Positions 21,819 through 33,880 of a stretch of DNA of 64,000 nt are shown here, piece by piece (position 1 is the first letter of the stretch; each line of letters opens with the position of its first letter). The translations under genes and the position numbers were made by a program. The DNA comes from Mantis religiosa (Eukaryota > Arthropoda > Insecta > Mantodea > Mantidae). The stretch lies in NCBI GenBank assembly GCA_030765055.1, contig CM060951.1:47449715-47513714 (forward strand), written 5' to 3'. The notes beneath the pieces were generated by a model that had not been told where the DNA came from, did no database searches, and saw only the letters and a list, made by a program, of their open reading frames with translations.

Positions 21819-22728
21819 CGAGAGCTGCTAAATAAAGAATGATCATAATATTTTTACGGACATATCAATCTTATTATATTCTGTAAGCTTAATGTGAAAC
21901 AAACACGCCGTAGTAGTTTCATTGTTTTTTTTATTTTTTTACTGTTGGTACTCCTGGTTCCCGCCTGTGAGAACCAGGCAAGTTCAGACATGTTCAGTAT
22001 CGCCTACCGCTGCTATGGAGGTAACATGCAGTTAAAGTTGATGTTAGAGGAAGATCCGGAGCTTCTTTCAAACGTAATCACTGCTGATGAAACTTGGCTG
22101 CATCATTTTGATCCTGAGAGCAAACAGCAAAGCTCAGTGAGAAAATCTTCATCACCAACCCCCCAAAAAGCAAAAGTGGTTGCTTCTGCTTGGAAAGTTA
22201 TGGTCAGCTCATTCTTTGATATTCATGGAATGGTTTGTCGGCATGTTGTACCTGCTCATACATCAGTAACTGGATAAATACTACTAAAGGGATGTCCTGA
22301 AAAAATTGAAAGTCCATATCAAGCGCAAAAGACCACATTTCCATGAAGCAGGCTGGATGCTGCACCACGATAATGCGCGGCCGCATATTGCCAATGTTGT
22401 TGCTTGCAAAAGTCAACGTGAAGTACATCCCTCACCCTCCCTCTAGTCCGGATTTAGCCCCATGTGACTTTTTTCTATTCCCTACTTGAAGGAAGGCCTT
22501 CGTGGGAGGCATTATCCATCATCAGAAGCAGTGGTGAAGGCTGCGGAGGCGATTTTGAAGGATCTCTCAAAAATGGTTTCCAGCATGTCTTTTAAGACTG
22601 GCAGAAATTCTGGGACAAGTGCCTCGCATTCAGGGGAGACTATTTTGAGAAGGGCCATCAAAATTATGAGGATGAGTAAAGGTACGCTGTTAAAAAAAAT
22701 GTTATTATTCTTTATTGAACAGCCCTCG
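21819..22728 (+). mobile_element. mariner element Mar-1, internally deleted, both ends present
   Basis: The left end CGAGAGCTGCTAAATAAAGA and the right end TTCTTTATTGAACAGCCCTCG are inverted partners. TA lies outside each (21817-21818 and 22729-22730). The element is 910 bp, where full mariners are about 1.3 kb. The missing part is the N-terminal DNA-binding half of the transposase, with the same junction as the copy at 12768-13592. Confidence 0.92.
21894..22728 (+). pseudogene. mariner transposase remnant, catalytic half
   Basis: The first frame contains NVITADETWLHHFDPESKQQ with the first catalytic aspartate, followed by KVMVSSFFDIHGMVCRHVVP. A stop ends it at 22275, where related copies have a glutamine, and extra bases nearby shift the frame. 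The next segment carries REAGWMLHHDNARPH with the second aspartate intact. A short deletion follows. Then SSPDLAPCDF with the third aspartate is readable, and finally GRHYPSSEAVVKAAEAILKD. All three catalytic positions are thus kept, but the frame is broken at least twice and the DNA-binding domain is absent. Its terminal repeats could in principle still be recognised by a transposase made elsewhere. Confidence 0.88.
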
Positions 22729-23139
22729 TATATTAAAACGTTTCTTCTGAAGAAGCCACGGAAACAAGATATGAATTATTCACCAGCATTTAGTATTATT
22801 TCCAAATATTTGTCAATTTAAATGATACATTTAATCAATGATGATAATAACAATAGTAATACTTATAATGAATCATGATTACAAGGATGATTATGATGAT
22901 GATGCCACGTGGCACTTTCAATCTTTTCAGTTTTCCTCTTTCAGCGTCAATATTTTCCTGTGGTGTGTTCCAAATAAGGAAATGTTTTAACCGAACAAGA
23001 GGCGTAGCTTTAAAATCTACAAGGTGATGGCTTGAATTATTAAAACGGACGAGGCACTTCAAGTTCACTTTCCTGGATCGATTATGCTAGATGATCTTAA
23101 AGGATACGTGACAGTTTGGGAATGGAGCTCTCTACTAAG

Positions 23140-24258
23140 AAGACCCCCAAGGTCCGTCCTTCCTGAGACACCTCCATAACATGGTTTCTTAAGGCATCAA
23201 CGATTTCTTCTGCCGACGAAAATCGTTGGACAAGCAATTTATTCCTGATGTTCTGGAATTAAAAGAAGTCATTGGGTGCCAAATCATGGCTGTATGGCGG
23301 ATTACCCATCAATTCGATTTTTTTGAGCCTTCAAATACTCTGTTGTAAGACGAGATGTGCACTCGCATTGTCTTGATGAACGATTATACGATTCTTGTTG
23401 GTTTTCCTTATTTCACCTAAGACATCCGGCAAACAAATGCTTGTGTACCATTCGGCATTGGCCGTTTTACGTTCCTTTTAAAGGCACTGTTTCCACACAT
23501 TCAGATTTGCTGAAAAAGTAGGTGACCATTTGCTTAGAAGTGCTTCAAGTGCGAACAACTTTTGTGATATTTGCTTCAACTTGAAACACCCGTAGAGCAG
23601 ACTACTGTTTACGTTAGAGCTCATACACATAGATCCATGATTTGTCACTTGTTACAATCTTATATACGTCTTTTGATGTACCGCCATTGTATTTCTTGAG
23701 CAATTTTTCTACACCAATAGACATGAGCATCTCTTTGAGATTATGTCACATTAAATGGGATCCAACGAGAGCAGATAGTCCTCCCGACTAAATAATCATG
23801 AAATATTTTATATATGCTGGTGAAACTAATGCCTAGGATTGCCTCGATCTCATATGTCGAATGACGATATTGCATTATTAGTTTTTGCACAGCATCAATG
23901 TATTTCGGTACAACTGATTTTGAGCAACCTCCACGAACTTGAGCGGATGGCAGCCGCGATTAAATTCGTTATATCAGCATTTCACAGTGGCAAATGATGG
24001 AGCTTCGTCACCAAATGTGATAGTTGATCGATCCACTCTAGATAATTAACGTCAAAGTCGTAATAAATCATTGCACAAATGTCTTCACGAACTAATTTCA
24101 TGTTATTCTTGAGACACAACATTTAAGTTGATGTAAACAAAACAAATGACGCTCTATTGACAAATTGTTTGAAGTAGATGTCGTAACCGTTGGAAACGAC
24201 AGATTCCACCTACAACATTCAGGGTTGCCAAGGCTCAAAATATAAATAGTAACCCTCG
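23140..24258 (-). mobile_element. decayed mariner of a second lineage (Mar-2)
   Basis: On the minus strand it opens with a terminal repeat-like CGAGGGTTACTATTTATATT at 24258, with TA outside (24259-24260). It then shows pieces of a mariner transposase: a first motif VTSDKSWIYVYE, a second IVHQDNASAHL, and a third GNPPYSHDLAPNDFF, followed by RFSSAEEIVDALRNHVMEVS. The acidic residue after the first aspartate is lysine instead of glutamate. Many stops and shifts break the frame. The other terminal repeat was not found. The sequence differs clearly from Mar-1, so it is a separate lineage. Confidence 0.8.
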
Positions 24259-24260
24259 TA

Positions 24261-24897
24261 TTTGTAAATTTATGTTGCCACTTCGATCAAAGTTGTTTTT
24301 TTTTTTTTTTCTCCCAGTATGATTCCAAAATAAAATGTCAAAATCTAGAAAACTTACGGGCATTCCCAGAAAATATGTCAAGTAATTAACTTAAAATTTG
24401 CCAAGGGGTCCATGTATGCCACCTTAATTTCATTTCAGGAAACATCTACATTAAGTAAAACTATAACAAAGATGAGCCATCTGTAAAATGTGCAAATAAT
24501 ATGAGAAAAGTGCCTCACACAACCGTTAGATTACTCATCGCTGGTAACAAAGTGACTTGCTCATTCTACAACATGGGAAGGACCTAGGAAAGGAGCATCT
24601 ACCTTTGGAGTTGCACAATAAACCCTTTAAGTTCACGTGAGTATACCTCCGTCTGTCTGTCGACTATAAATACACTTTAAGAATGAAGAAATAGTGTTCG
24701 AACTGATAATTTGAATTTGTTTCATATTATAGAGCACGATAAAGTTTCATTAGTTAAGAGTGTCTTTCATCATACCTTTATATATGTACAGGGTAGAAAT
24801 AACCACGAGGTGAGAACACAGCAACTCAAACATATCGAATTCTCTAACGTCTATGTCACATGTATGAATAAAAACCCTTCAACAAGCACAATGTTCT
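24261..24897. other. unassigned sequence
   Basis: A T-run lies at about 24297-24312. No gene or repeat recognised. Confidence 0.4.
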
Positions 24898-25141
24898 CTT
24901 TTGTATTTTAAAATACTAGTTTTAAATTATTTAATTTCTAAGTTATATGCAGAATACAATAAACTGAGTATATTAGCATTATAAATGTTCTGCCTTGTCA
25001 GGGAAACATAGGGATCTATCTTTTGTATTTTAAAACACCAGTTTTAAATTATTTCATTTCTAAATAATATGCAGAATACAATAAACTGAGTATATTAGCA
25101 TTATAAATGTTCTGCCTTGTCAGGGAAACATAGGGATCTAC
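24898..25141. repeat. 122-bp tandem duplication
   Basis: Unit 1 (24898-25019) and unit 2 (25020-25141) are nearly identical, with differences mainly in the first 50 bp. Each contains CAATAAACTGAG and ends AAACATAGGGATCTA. No coding potential is seen. Confidence 0.9.
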
Positions 25142-25379
25142 ATTTTCAGTCGCCATATGCAGGTGAAATAAAAGCACTCAACCGCGTAATGAGGACACCC
25201 TAAAGTTCAACTGAACTCTAAGACTCCTTCATTTTTACTTGGCCCTTTTAGGCCCGATAGGCATCGCCAGAGGTTGTTAAAGACAAATTTTGCCAGAGAA
25301 TATGCCTCTAAAATATGCTAAGATTATTCACCGCTATCATTTCAATCTCAATGTCGAAGCTACAACGCACATAAATGCA

Positions 25380-25442
25380 TTGACCTCGACCGGTTTTGAA
25401 CCTGAGACAGGCTGTTAACCTCTAACTACAGACATCGATCCT
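25380..25442 (-). repeat. tRNA-like SINE fragment
   Basis: On the minus strand TGTAGTTAGAGGTTAACAGC resembles an A box, and CAGGTTCAAAACCGG a B box. No acceptor stem is visible, so a true tRNA gene is not supported. Confidence 0.45.
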
Positions 25443-25669
25443 CGAAAGGCAACATTTTAAATCTCATATTATCTAAGTTTAGGTGGTCAATAAATTCAAG
25501 AAATTGTTATTAGAGCAGTTCGTTAGCTTATAAGTATGACGTTGATTACTGTACCTTCAGGGGGATGGAAAGGAAGATACAATTCTTCTAACAAAAACCT
25601 GAGAGTATTTCGTAATGGTATTAAAATAGTAAAGTTGCGGCACAAATAAGAGATAGGACTTGGATAATG

Positions 25670-25755
25670 CTTGTGGATAGGAATGGCTTAGGTGGTAACG
25701 TCTGTGGTTCACATTTGGGAGGTCCCGTGTTTAAATCCAATGGGCCGACCATCTA
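25670..25755 (+). repeat. tRNA-like SINE fragment
   Basis: TGGCTTAGGTGGTAACGTCT resembles an A box, and GTGTTTAAATCCAATGG a degraded B box. It is followed by ATTTTGGGGTTTATC without a recognisable family body. Confidence 0.4.
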
Positions 25756-28067
25756 ATTAAAGTATTTTGGGGTTTATCTTAATCGCCAAAAAGATATTTA
25801 ATGTCATTACCCAAAGTTTCATCTTTGGTCTAAACCAATTCTAAAAATGAAAATAATGGGAAATGGCGAATATCTGCCATCTTCCAAAAACAGAAGCAGG
25901 TAGATTAAGAAGTGCTTTCGTCCATTATATCTACAGTTGCTTAGCACTTAGGTATCTATAGTTACGTGTCGAAGCTGTGATCTAGTCGATATAGTAGCAG
26001 GATTACAGTGGCCTATCAACTACGCCTCTAGACGTGTCACGAAGCAACAAGACATATGGTAAGGAAAAGAGATCTAGAAGACTGTCTGCTACAAACCGAA
26101 TCACACGAGCTTCTTCTAGGAGTTCCAACGGATATGACCATGTAGTATAAGCGATGTAGGTAGGGGTAGACAGAACTAAAGCTTCTCTTATTGGGAGGCA
26201 AAAATTGAAATTAGTGAGTGCTGTTGAGAAACCGCAGGCTTGTTTTAAAGTAGTAGTCAAAGTATTGGTAGATACGTTTCGATGCATTTTATTTCTTAAG
26301 GGTTTTTGTATCCTGCTGCTTTAGTACACAGCCGTCAGTCCCAGTGAAACTACAGGGTTCTAGGTTTGGGCATTTAAATCAAAATTAGGTTACGATATAT
26401 GGTTAAGAGAGAAGTTTAGTATCAATAGTCCTAAAATACGTAAATACGTATATACTTTAACAATGGAGTCTCCCTCTCTCGCTCTCTCTCTTTCTCATAC
26501 ATGCATTTCATATTTTGTAGTGGTTGCACAGATATTATTAGGAACTAATAAATATTAACTCGCTAAGGGAAAAATGAAAATTTACCGCGTATTCAAAAAT
26601 AAAACAATTTTGCCACAAAAAATAAAGAAATAAAATATACATTAAAAGTGTGACCTTTAAAAAACAAATTCCGCCTGCCTATATAAAAGAACACCTGAAA
26701 GCAGGCGCTCCACTTATGAGAAACAGAAAAAAAAAAAAAAATTCTAACGCTGGATTATAACTGACGAATTCCTATTGAACGAATGCACCGGTGTGTAAGT
26801 TACTATCTTAACTTCCACGAACCTATATACTCAAAATGTATGGAGGATATTGAAGATTATAAATCAGGAATGAACTTATTTTGAGAGGGGGTTTAATAGT
26901 GATGTTATTTCAGTGGCTTACGTGCAGGATTTTACCGAGATCAGAAACTAGGCGTTTCAGAACTCTATGGAAATAAATAGCTGTAAGGCAGAAGCAAAGA
27001 AGTTCAGGAAAGGAGGGAGACTAACAGAAAAGAATCACTTCGTGGGCAGCGAGTCAACCTTAAATATCCTTCCCAATTTTAAATACCTGGAAGGGAGCTG
27101 AAGACCACATGAACCATTCAAATAGCCTGCACATAAAAGACCGGACCACAACGACAGTTAACTTCTGTGTACGACATCCCCCCACGAAAGAGACTGTCCC
27201 TATCAATGGCGTTAGTGCAGTTCCAACTCAAGGTTGCCAGCGTCCACATTCGGAACTTAGTGTGGAGTTACCTAAAGCGAAAAACCTCAAGAAATTAGAG
27301 AAAGTCAAATCTAGTTACTTCAAGAGAGCTTGAAGCAGCTGCGCCTACATAATAGAGGAAGAATTTCATTGAAGACATCAGACTCTGCTTCAAAATATCA
27401 GAAACCCAGGCATATGAAGAAGCCATCAAAGAGAGACAAAGCAAAGCTAATGAAATCCCAAGGTAATATAATGGAAACAATGAAAACGGATGTTTGGGGA
27501 GGTCGAACTTTCAACTTAGCCACCTGTATACACCTTATGTAATGCATGGTTTTCAATGGAAAATATCCAAAATGCGGAAAATTATACTCCAAGAGGACTG
27601 TAGATGTAGGAACTTCCGTTCAGTCACATAAAGCAATGCTCGGTGTTGGTAAAAGAAATTGTAAACACAGAGGATAATCCTCTTGTACTACAGCATGCCT
27701 TGAATCGGTTATTCAGCAATTTGGTTCTACAGTGGGGGAGGCGAAAAAAGAAAAATGGTACTTCACCATAAGCAAATGCATATGTGGTATAAGATTTTTT
27801 TTTTCAACAACCTTGCTTGCGGCAAGAAATGGAGTACAGTTTAGATGTTTCCATGCAATAAATGGTATGCAGCCTTAACAGCTATGTTTTAACCCTCCCC
27901 TTTTTTTGTTTCCATTACCTGCAGGATGTGTTTTTGGCTTTTGCAATTTCTCCCACATGAAAAAAAAGTTACTTTCCATCAAAATAACCATTCATGTATT
28001 TTAAAGTAATTAACAACATACCAGCTATTACTTATTGTAACTAATACAAACAATTAGATCGTGTATT
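25756..28067. other. unassigned sequence with three uncertain frames
   Basis: The minus-strand frame 26003-26287 is open for 94 codons, with a fairly balanced composition but no recognised motif. Plus-strand frames 27109-27333 (74 codons, lysine-rich end) and 27330-27542 overlap by four bases. None has convincing splice sites, promoter or family resemblance. They may be chance or decayed element pieces. Confidence 0.3.
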
Positions 28068-28300
28068 TTAGTTCCTCCTGTGGCGCTACAACCCGTGAGG
28101 ACCTGCCAAGCCGACTGCCGGCCTCACGCTCCCTTGTCTATGGCAGTGGAGGCAGTATGCAGCCAGTACAGAGGTTATGTGGCCAGCATCATGCATCCCC
28201 TAGGCGCCAAGTTGGCTTTCGATGTCAAGACCGCTACCTACCGCAGCTCCCCACATGGCGAGTTCTGTAGACGAGGACGACAACCCCACAGTCTAGACGG
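28068..28300 (-). mobile_element. SINE-E copy, partial
   Basis: GGCGCTACAACCCGTGAGG, the GCCGGCCTCACGCTCCC block and the TACCTACCGCAGCTCCCCA block match the layout of 19130-19432 and of a SINE family I recall from other insects. The tRNA-like end is not clear here. The reading frames across it are shadows. Confidence 0.5.
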
Positions 28301-30676
28301 AAGGTCAGTTTGTGACCCGCGGTGTCATTCTCCCACATTCCCTCTCCATCACTTTAGATTGCAGGTGTCGGACTTCAGGGAGACGCAGTGCTAAATGAAT
28401 AGAAAGTCCATTGAACAATAGACAAACCTAAGAAGAAAACGGGGAGTGGTTTAACCCACATTACATCTCCTGTTCTAGCCCACAGTGCCACGGCACAGAA
28501 CATTGAAACGTTATTGGACAAATAAAGGCGTATACTGACGCAGCCCCTGTCACCTAAGAACACTGAGACGACATATAACCTGATATCAGAAAGACATTGA
28601 CACAAACGAATAAATATAAATAAATGACGTTTACCAGAATAGATATATGCCACAATGCTAGCACATACTCCGGAGACCGCCACAGTCACAAGGCCACTCT
28701 ACGAAAGCCAGTAAACTCCCTTTGCAATCCCTGTAAACAAACAACCCTACTACATTGTCTGTTTTGCCCTCAAGGAAAATTTGGCGCCACCCAGTCGGAA
28801 ACCAACCCATTGTTAAAATTCCATGCGTGCTTCTGACAACAGGCTATAAGATTTTGACCGACTCGCAGCGCACATACCTTCGCATAAATGTTTGCAACGG
28901 ACCGTTAGAGAAAGCGTCTCTGATGTTAGGTCCGAAACTGGAAATTCTGAACACTGATCTCAAGTGGGGATAGTAGCCAATAGAAAATTGATATTTGTTC
29001 ATGTGATTTTGCGAACTCCGAGAAATACCTAGAGTGGGGGTAATTCAAAGTGAGGGCGGAAAGTAGGTTTTGCTAGTAGAAACACTTCGGTCCTGAGTTC
29101 TACGTGAGACGGACGCATATTCGGCGCCGCCTACGAAGTATACTTCCGCGCCATGCACAGAGACAAAGTGCAATATCTAACAATCTCTCCAGTGAGAGTT
29201 AGCACAAAGAGTAATATATAGGGAAGACGATAAATATATCCAGTTCGACTACGCAGTGCTCCTGCCTCTGCTCTTCACATCACAATATTGACAGTGACGC
29301 TAAACACAGCAACCACACCGACGACGACTTTACGGTAGCGAGCAAAAGAGCCTAAGGACTACAATAAACTTCTGTCTACCAGATTCGAGGTGTCATCATC
29401 AACCCACAGCCAGTCAGGACGCACCCACTGCTGAAGTACAGATGAGAGTTCTCATGCGGGAGCTACATGTCACCTCGAACCGGTTACAATCTCCCTTTCC
29501 TTAACCTCCTCACGCCACAAATCCTTAATTGTGAGGCGTTGAGCACAAGGGAGAGCTCGACGTGGTTCGCTACGGGCCGGACCGCCTCAATATTTTTGCA
29601 TATCATAAACTTAAAACACCTTATAATCTACTATTTCAAAATAGTTAACGAAATACCAAGCAACGCTTTATAAGCATTGTTAGAGTAACATGCAGGAATA
29701 TAACGTTCTCTGGTTTCTTCATTCTGCTATAATCGCGTGTAACATAACACTTTAACGCGATTAACTAGAGTACACAATCCCCTTAATGGCTTATAAAACG
29801 GCGCGGTGTTGCGTATTTATGCGCGAAGTGGCGCACTCCAGTCCTCTCTGGCTATTGTCTGCCATTCTTACCAGTGCCATGGTTACAATGTGTCAGTATA
29901 AAATGTATATTATTATACGTAGATATGACGCTTATGTAACAAGTGTCTTCAAAATCAGCGCCTCCCAAGCTGCATTACAAACACTAAGCGTTTAATGCAA
30001 TTCTAAGCCTTATATTCATTGAATGTGCCAGACACACTTTACTAAACCAATTTCCAATAGAATTACATTTGCAGTTTGCCAATGATACCCGCTATTTTGG
30101 GTGAAAGAACTTCCGAAATTTCACCAGATTATTTACTAAAGTTTACTTGAACCACACATGAGCTAAAATTTGGAGAGTCGATTTCAGCCACCAGAAATAA
30201 AAAATAATACCCCACACAAAACACCACAGCTTTCAAAATCGTGTTTTCCTTGTAACATGAATCATACCAGCAAGCCAAAGTGTAAAAGATAGTAAAATCC
30301 TAGAATCAGAAGTAACGTGAAAGACACGCATTATGCATCGACTCCAAAAACTACGAAACGAATCCACCAGATAAAAATCATGATACACAGAAATTATGCT
30401 ACACTTACGTAATTTGAAGTTACAATAAATGTAAACACGGCAAAAGCAAATAGAAAGCATCCACAATCAAATCTTAAGAATGTATACTGATGCACTTTCA
30501 TTCCCTAGCAACGGTACTGTCCACAAAGGTCATCATGACTGTGAAGTCATCGAAATCTTTAAAAGGCACTACACATGTTTCCTTGTGACTCATTAAAAAT
30601 TCTACACACAGCTCTATGAAATTCCAACACATTTACTACTAGACAAAAGATCAATTTAAAATGGTTTTTGTTTATT
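28301..30676. other. unassigned sequence with a GC-richer block
   Basis: Between about 29090 and 29580 the base composition rises. A TATA-like TAATATATAGGG (29211-29222) and AATAAA (29363-29368) are spaced as in an LTR or a short transcription unit. I found no TG...CA ends or duplication, so no call is made. Elsewhere nothing is recognised. Confidence 0.3.
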
Positions 30677-30955
30677 GGTACCGAGCGGGTAGGCTCAGGC
30701 GGTTAGTCTGTGACCCGCATTCGGAAGGCCCGGGTTCGATTCCCGTGCCCAACATACCTGACCCATGGATTTTTTCGGGGCTTTTTCGGATTGCTAGGCG
30801 GATTTTGGGTAGGCTGATTACACCTCCAGAATTTCCTGTGCCTCCATTTTACCTCCATTATCATTTCACATCACTCATCTGGTGGTATCTTCAGGGTAGA
30901 AGTGTCGGCGGGTGTCTCGGCGGTGCATGGCGAGATGATACTGTCACAAGTGATT
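30677..30955 (+). mobile_element. SINE-D, tRNA-derived SINE
   Basis: The start GGTACCGAGCGGGTAGGCTC, with GGCGGTTAGTCTGTGACC, resembles an A box. CCCGGGTTCGATTCCCG is a textbook B box. A body with GGATTTTTTCGGGGC and GGGTGTCTCGGCGGTGC follows. It is the only copy of this family seen in the window, so the 3' boundary is approximate. Confidence 0.7.
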
Positions 30956-31087
30956 GTTTTGTTTCATTCAAATAGCATATTGGGTAATCATTTGACTAGA
31001 GTTGTGCGTGTGGCGTCATGTCACGTGACCTCTCTCCCTGTCTCTTTCTCTTTCTCTCTCTAGTGAAGCATGTACAAGGACTCGTCT

Positions 31088-31311
31088 GCCCGCCTCGGTA
31101 GCGTGGTGGTAGAGTGTCTGCCTCACGTTCAAGAGGTCCCGAGTTCGAATCTCGATCAGAGTCAGCTAGCTGGATAAGCTTTTTCCGGGGTTTTCCCTTA
31201 TCCTTAAAGACGAATGTCGGGTAGCTCTAAGCTCCATGGACCCTGGATACATTTGAGCATCACTTCACCCATTCCATTCACCGTCCGATATGACTTAACG
31301 TCGGAGGACGT
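31088..31311 (+). mobile_element. SINE-A copy without A tail
   Basis: Complete A box and B box (GAGTTCGAATCTC), hairpin region and GGAGGACGT end are present. There is no poly-A or microsatellite tail. The hairpin stem has several changes (GTCAGCTAGCTGGATAAG). Confidence 0.85.
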
Positions 31312-31574
31312 GTGCCAACTCTGAACAAGGGCGGACCTAGGTCCGCTCACTGTAAGGTAATCAGCCATGTGGCCAATTGTGTATTTCCTAGTACTGTAGC
31401 AAACTTTCATGTCTAAATTGTAGTTTCAGTATTTTGTAACGTAATTGAACCTTTATACAGAAAATCCCAACCTCTCTGCAAAGCGTGTGAATCCCATTTT
31501 AAGAGTTATCGCCCCATGCAAGATCGGCCATGTGATATCCTTATCCATTACCATCCATGGTCAGGTCTTTACAA

Positions 31575-32308
31575 TATGCTCTGAGTTAAAACCACTTCCT
31601 CCTCCGGTAGGTCAGTTGCCGTTCTCCGCGCCTCTACTGGGACCATTTCCGGACCTTTGGGGCTCGGCTGCTGCGCTCGTTACCGTCCCACAGTACGGGG
31701 GCGTGTCCGTTGTCCTGACCTGTCGGGGGAAGTCTCTATCCAAATAAACTGTTACCCTGACCTCTGCACTGTCTTGGAACTGCCGCCCTCTGTCAGCTCT
31801 CGCCTTATCCTTCCTCCCAATGGTGCCCCACTTCGGGGCATAGGCGTAATGGGCACCAGCATGGTGGCCTACGTGTCGAATCCCCTCCGTAGTAAAATCC
31901 TAATCCTAATTACTTTTCCGTAGGGGAGGGGATCAGTCCACTTCAGCTGGCATGGTGCGGGCGCTGCAGACCCTTAGCACTCGTGGTACCTCTGGCGTTA
32001 CTAGAGGAACCTCGGACCGAATTTCCGAGCCCCTTCCGTCGGAGGGGGTAGAGGGTTGCCTAAAAAGTCCCGGGTACTAGCCTGCAGAGCTAGTAGAAGG
32101 TGTGTTAGATCACCAGGCGGCTCCACCGAGGTTATCGGTAGTCTTCTCTGCGGGGTTGACGCGCGTAAATGGCGTATCCACTTCCATCCCGTCTTGACGT
32201 GGTTAAGAAATCAGATATTGCCCTATGGAAAGAGCCCCGGAGTATCTATTGCTCCCGGGTCCTTGGTCCTACGGGTCCAGGACTAATGGGAGTAGAACCT
32301 CTGCACTT
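31575..32308 (+). repeat. GC-R repeat copy 3 (uninterrupted)
   Basis: This is the longest continuous GC-R copy. From 31922 it reads TAGGGGAGGGGATCAGTCC through CACTCGTGGTACCTCTG without the TcA insertion seen in copy 2. It continues with GACGCGCGTAAATGGCGTAT and ends GGACTAATGGGAGTAGAACC. It contains only one arm of the foldback seen in copy 2. The upstream part (31575-31920) is GC-rich without matches elsewhere. No shared reading frame was found. Confidence 0.65.
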
Positions 32309-32352
32309 AAATCCTAATCACATATTGGTGTAAAGTAAAATAATTTATTAAA

Positions 32353-32530
32353 CAAGGCTTCGCGGGTGATCAGCCGTGTGAAATAAATAACCGTCGAGCT
32401 TTCGGCCATTGTACACTCCATGGCCTTCTTCAGAATCCTGAAGAAGATCCTGAAGAAGGCCATAGAGTTTACAATGGCCGAAAGCTCGACGTTTGTTAAT
32501 TTGACACGGCTGATCACCCGCGAAGCTTTG
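32353..32530. repeat. long inverted repeat, possibly from a Penelope-like element
   Basis: Two 81-bp arms (32353-32433 and 32450-32530) are inverted copies with about seven mismatches, separated by 16 bp. Each arm holds CTGAAGA, then a small stem GGCCAT...ATGGCC, then GAAAGCTCGACG. CTGANGA before a stem and GAAA after it is the layout of a hammerhead ribozyme core, and Penelope-like retroelements are known to carry such motifs. One extra A before the stem weakens the match. Confidence 0.6.
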
Positions 32531-33880
32531 ATTAGTAATGCTTGCCGTGGAAGCTTCAAATCTTAAAATAATTAACTCATTTCTTATATAAGTAAGCGCT
32601 CTGGCGAAGTGAGTTAGTCTGAACAAGTGTGTCTTCGGTATTCCAAAGTGTCAATCTGGCGAAGGAGGATATCTGCAAAACAAGCGAATTTCGGGAAGTC
32701 TCCCAGAGCAAGTGTACACCTGAGCCAGGGAATGCGAAGAAAAGCGAGTTTTTAATTACGCGGTGAAGAGGGTAAGAACTGTTACTGCATGGGATTGGAC
32801 ATCTCTTGCGTTCTGTTCCCTAGCACGTAAACCGTACAGAAGAGGTAATTTGAGTGTAATTCATTATACTGATGCATCCGAAGATAGGTCAACTAGTTCA
32901 CATTAGTGGCCCAACGAGCTGTCGCAAAATTATCTAGGTTGTTAAAATAGAATGGAGCTGAAGAAAAATAAACGAAGTCACAGTAGTTTACGTCTATTAC
33001 ACATTATTTACGCGTAATTTTACTGCGCTTTTTTAAGGTGTACAGCCCAACTCTGAAGAAAACCAAACTTTGGATAAATGAACTCGAGATAAATAGCACT
33101 TCGATAAAGATAGTGCACTGTTAGCCGAGAAAGTTACGCTATAATTATTTAAAAAAAGAGCTATTAGGCTGACATTTTCTGGATAACCTTCTAAATACTT
33201 TGTTTTTAGAGTGAGGCAGTGAGAAGATTCAAGTACGCATTACTGCGTTAAACAAAAATAAAATCCCAAGAGAGAGAGATATATATCTGTGACACGTAAG
33301 CACTTTCCATCATGAAAGCAGCTTTTGCCATTTGTGAAAGAAAGACTGCATCAACAAAATCTCGCATTCTCCATTAGGGATCCCCTCCCATAGCCTGAAG
33401 CAGCTTTGTAGCTTCGTACGCTATGAATATGTATCCCTTTATTTTATATCTCAACTCAATTTTTTTCATGTTATTGCAAACATAACTTTTTTGTTTTCAA
33501 ATTCTATTTACATGAGACATACGTCTCATATCAGAAAGCAAGGGCCTTTTCATTTCTGCGCTCTTGTACATAATTCAAGATATATATAAAAATGAGGGTT
33601 TATTACACCTCTCTAGAAGATCATTCCTTCTAACTTTTGTCCAAATTTTCCACAAGAACTGAGAACATGCAATCTTTAACTTAACTTAAAAGAAGGCTAT
33701 TATCTGAATTCCTAAATGAATCAAAATTCGTGTTTGTAATGAATTTTCCTACCAAAATTATTTCCGCAATTATTATTGTCCACCGCTTTTAGTACATTAT
33801 GTATTAAGAATAAGCTATAAACAATGCTATAAAGAAAGAAATAAAATTTACCTTCCAACCGCAATTTGCACCTGGTCATC
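32531..33880. other. unassigned sequence
   Basis: A TATATAAG motif lies at about 32586, 56 bp beyond the inverted repeat. It may belong to the same mobile element. Otherwise nothing is recognised. Confidence 0.35.

Noticed and set aside
26003..26287. 94-codon minus-strand frame
   Set aside because: No recognised motif, no splice or promoter signal; length is within chance for a window of this size.
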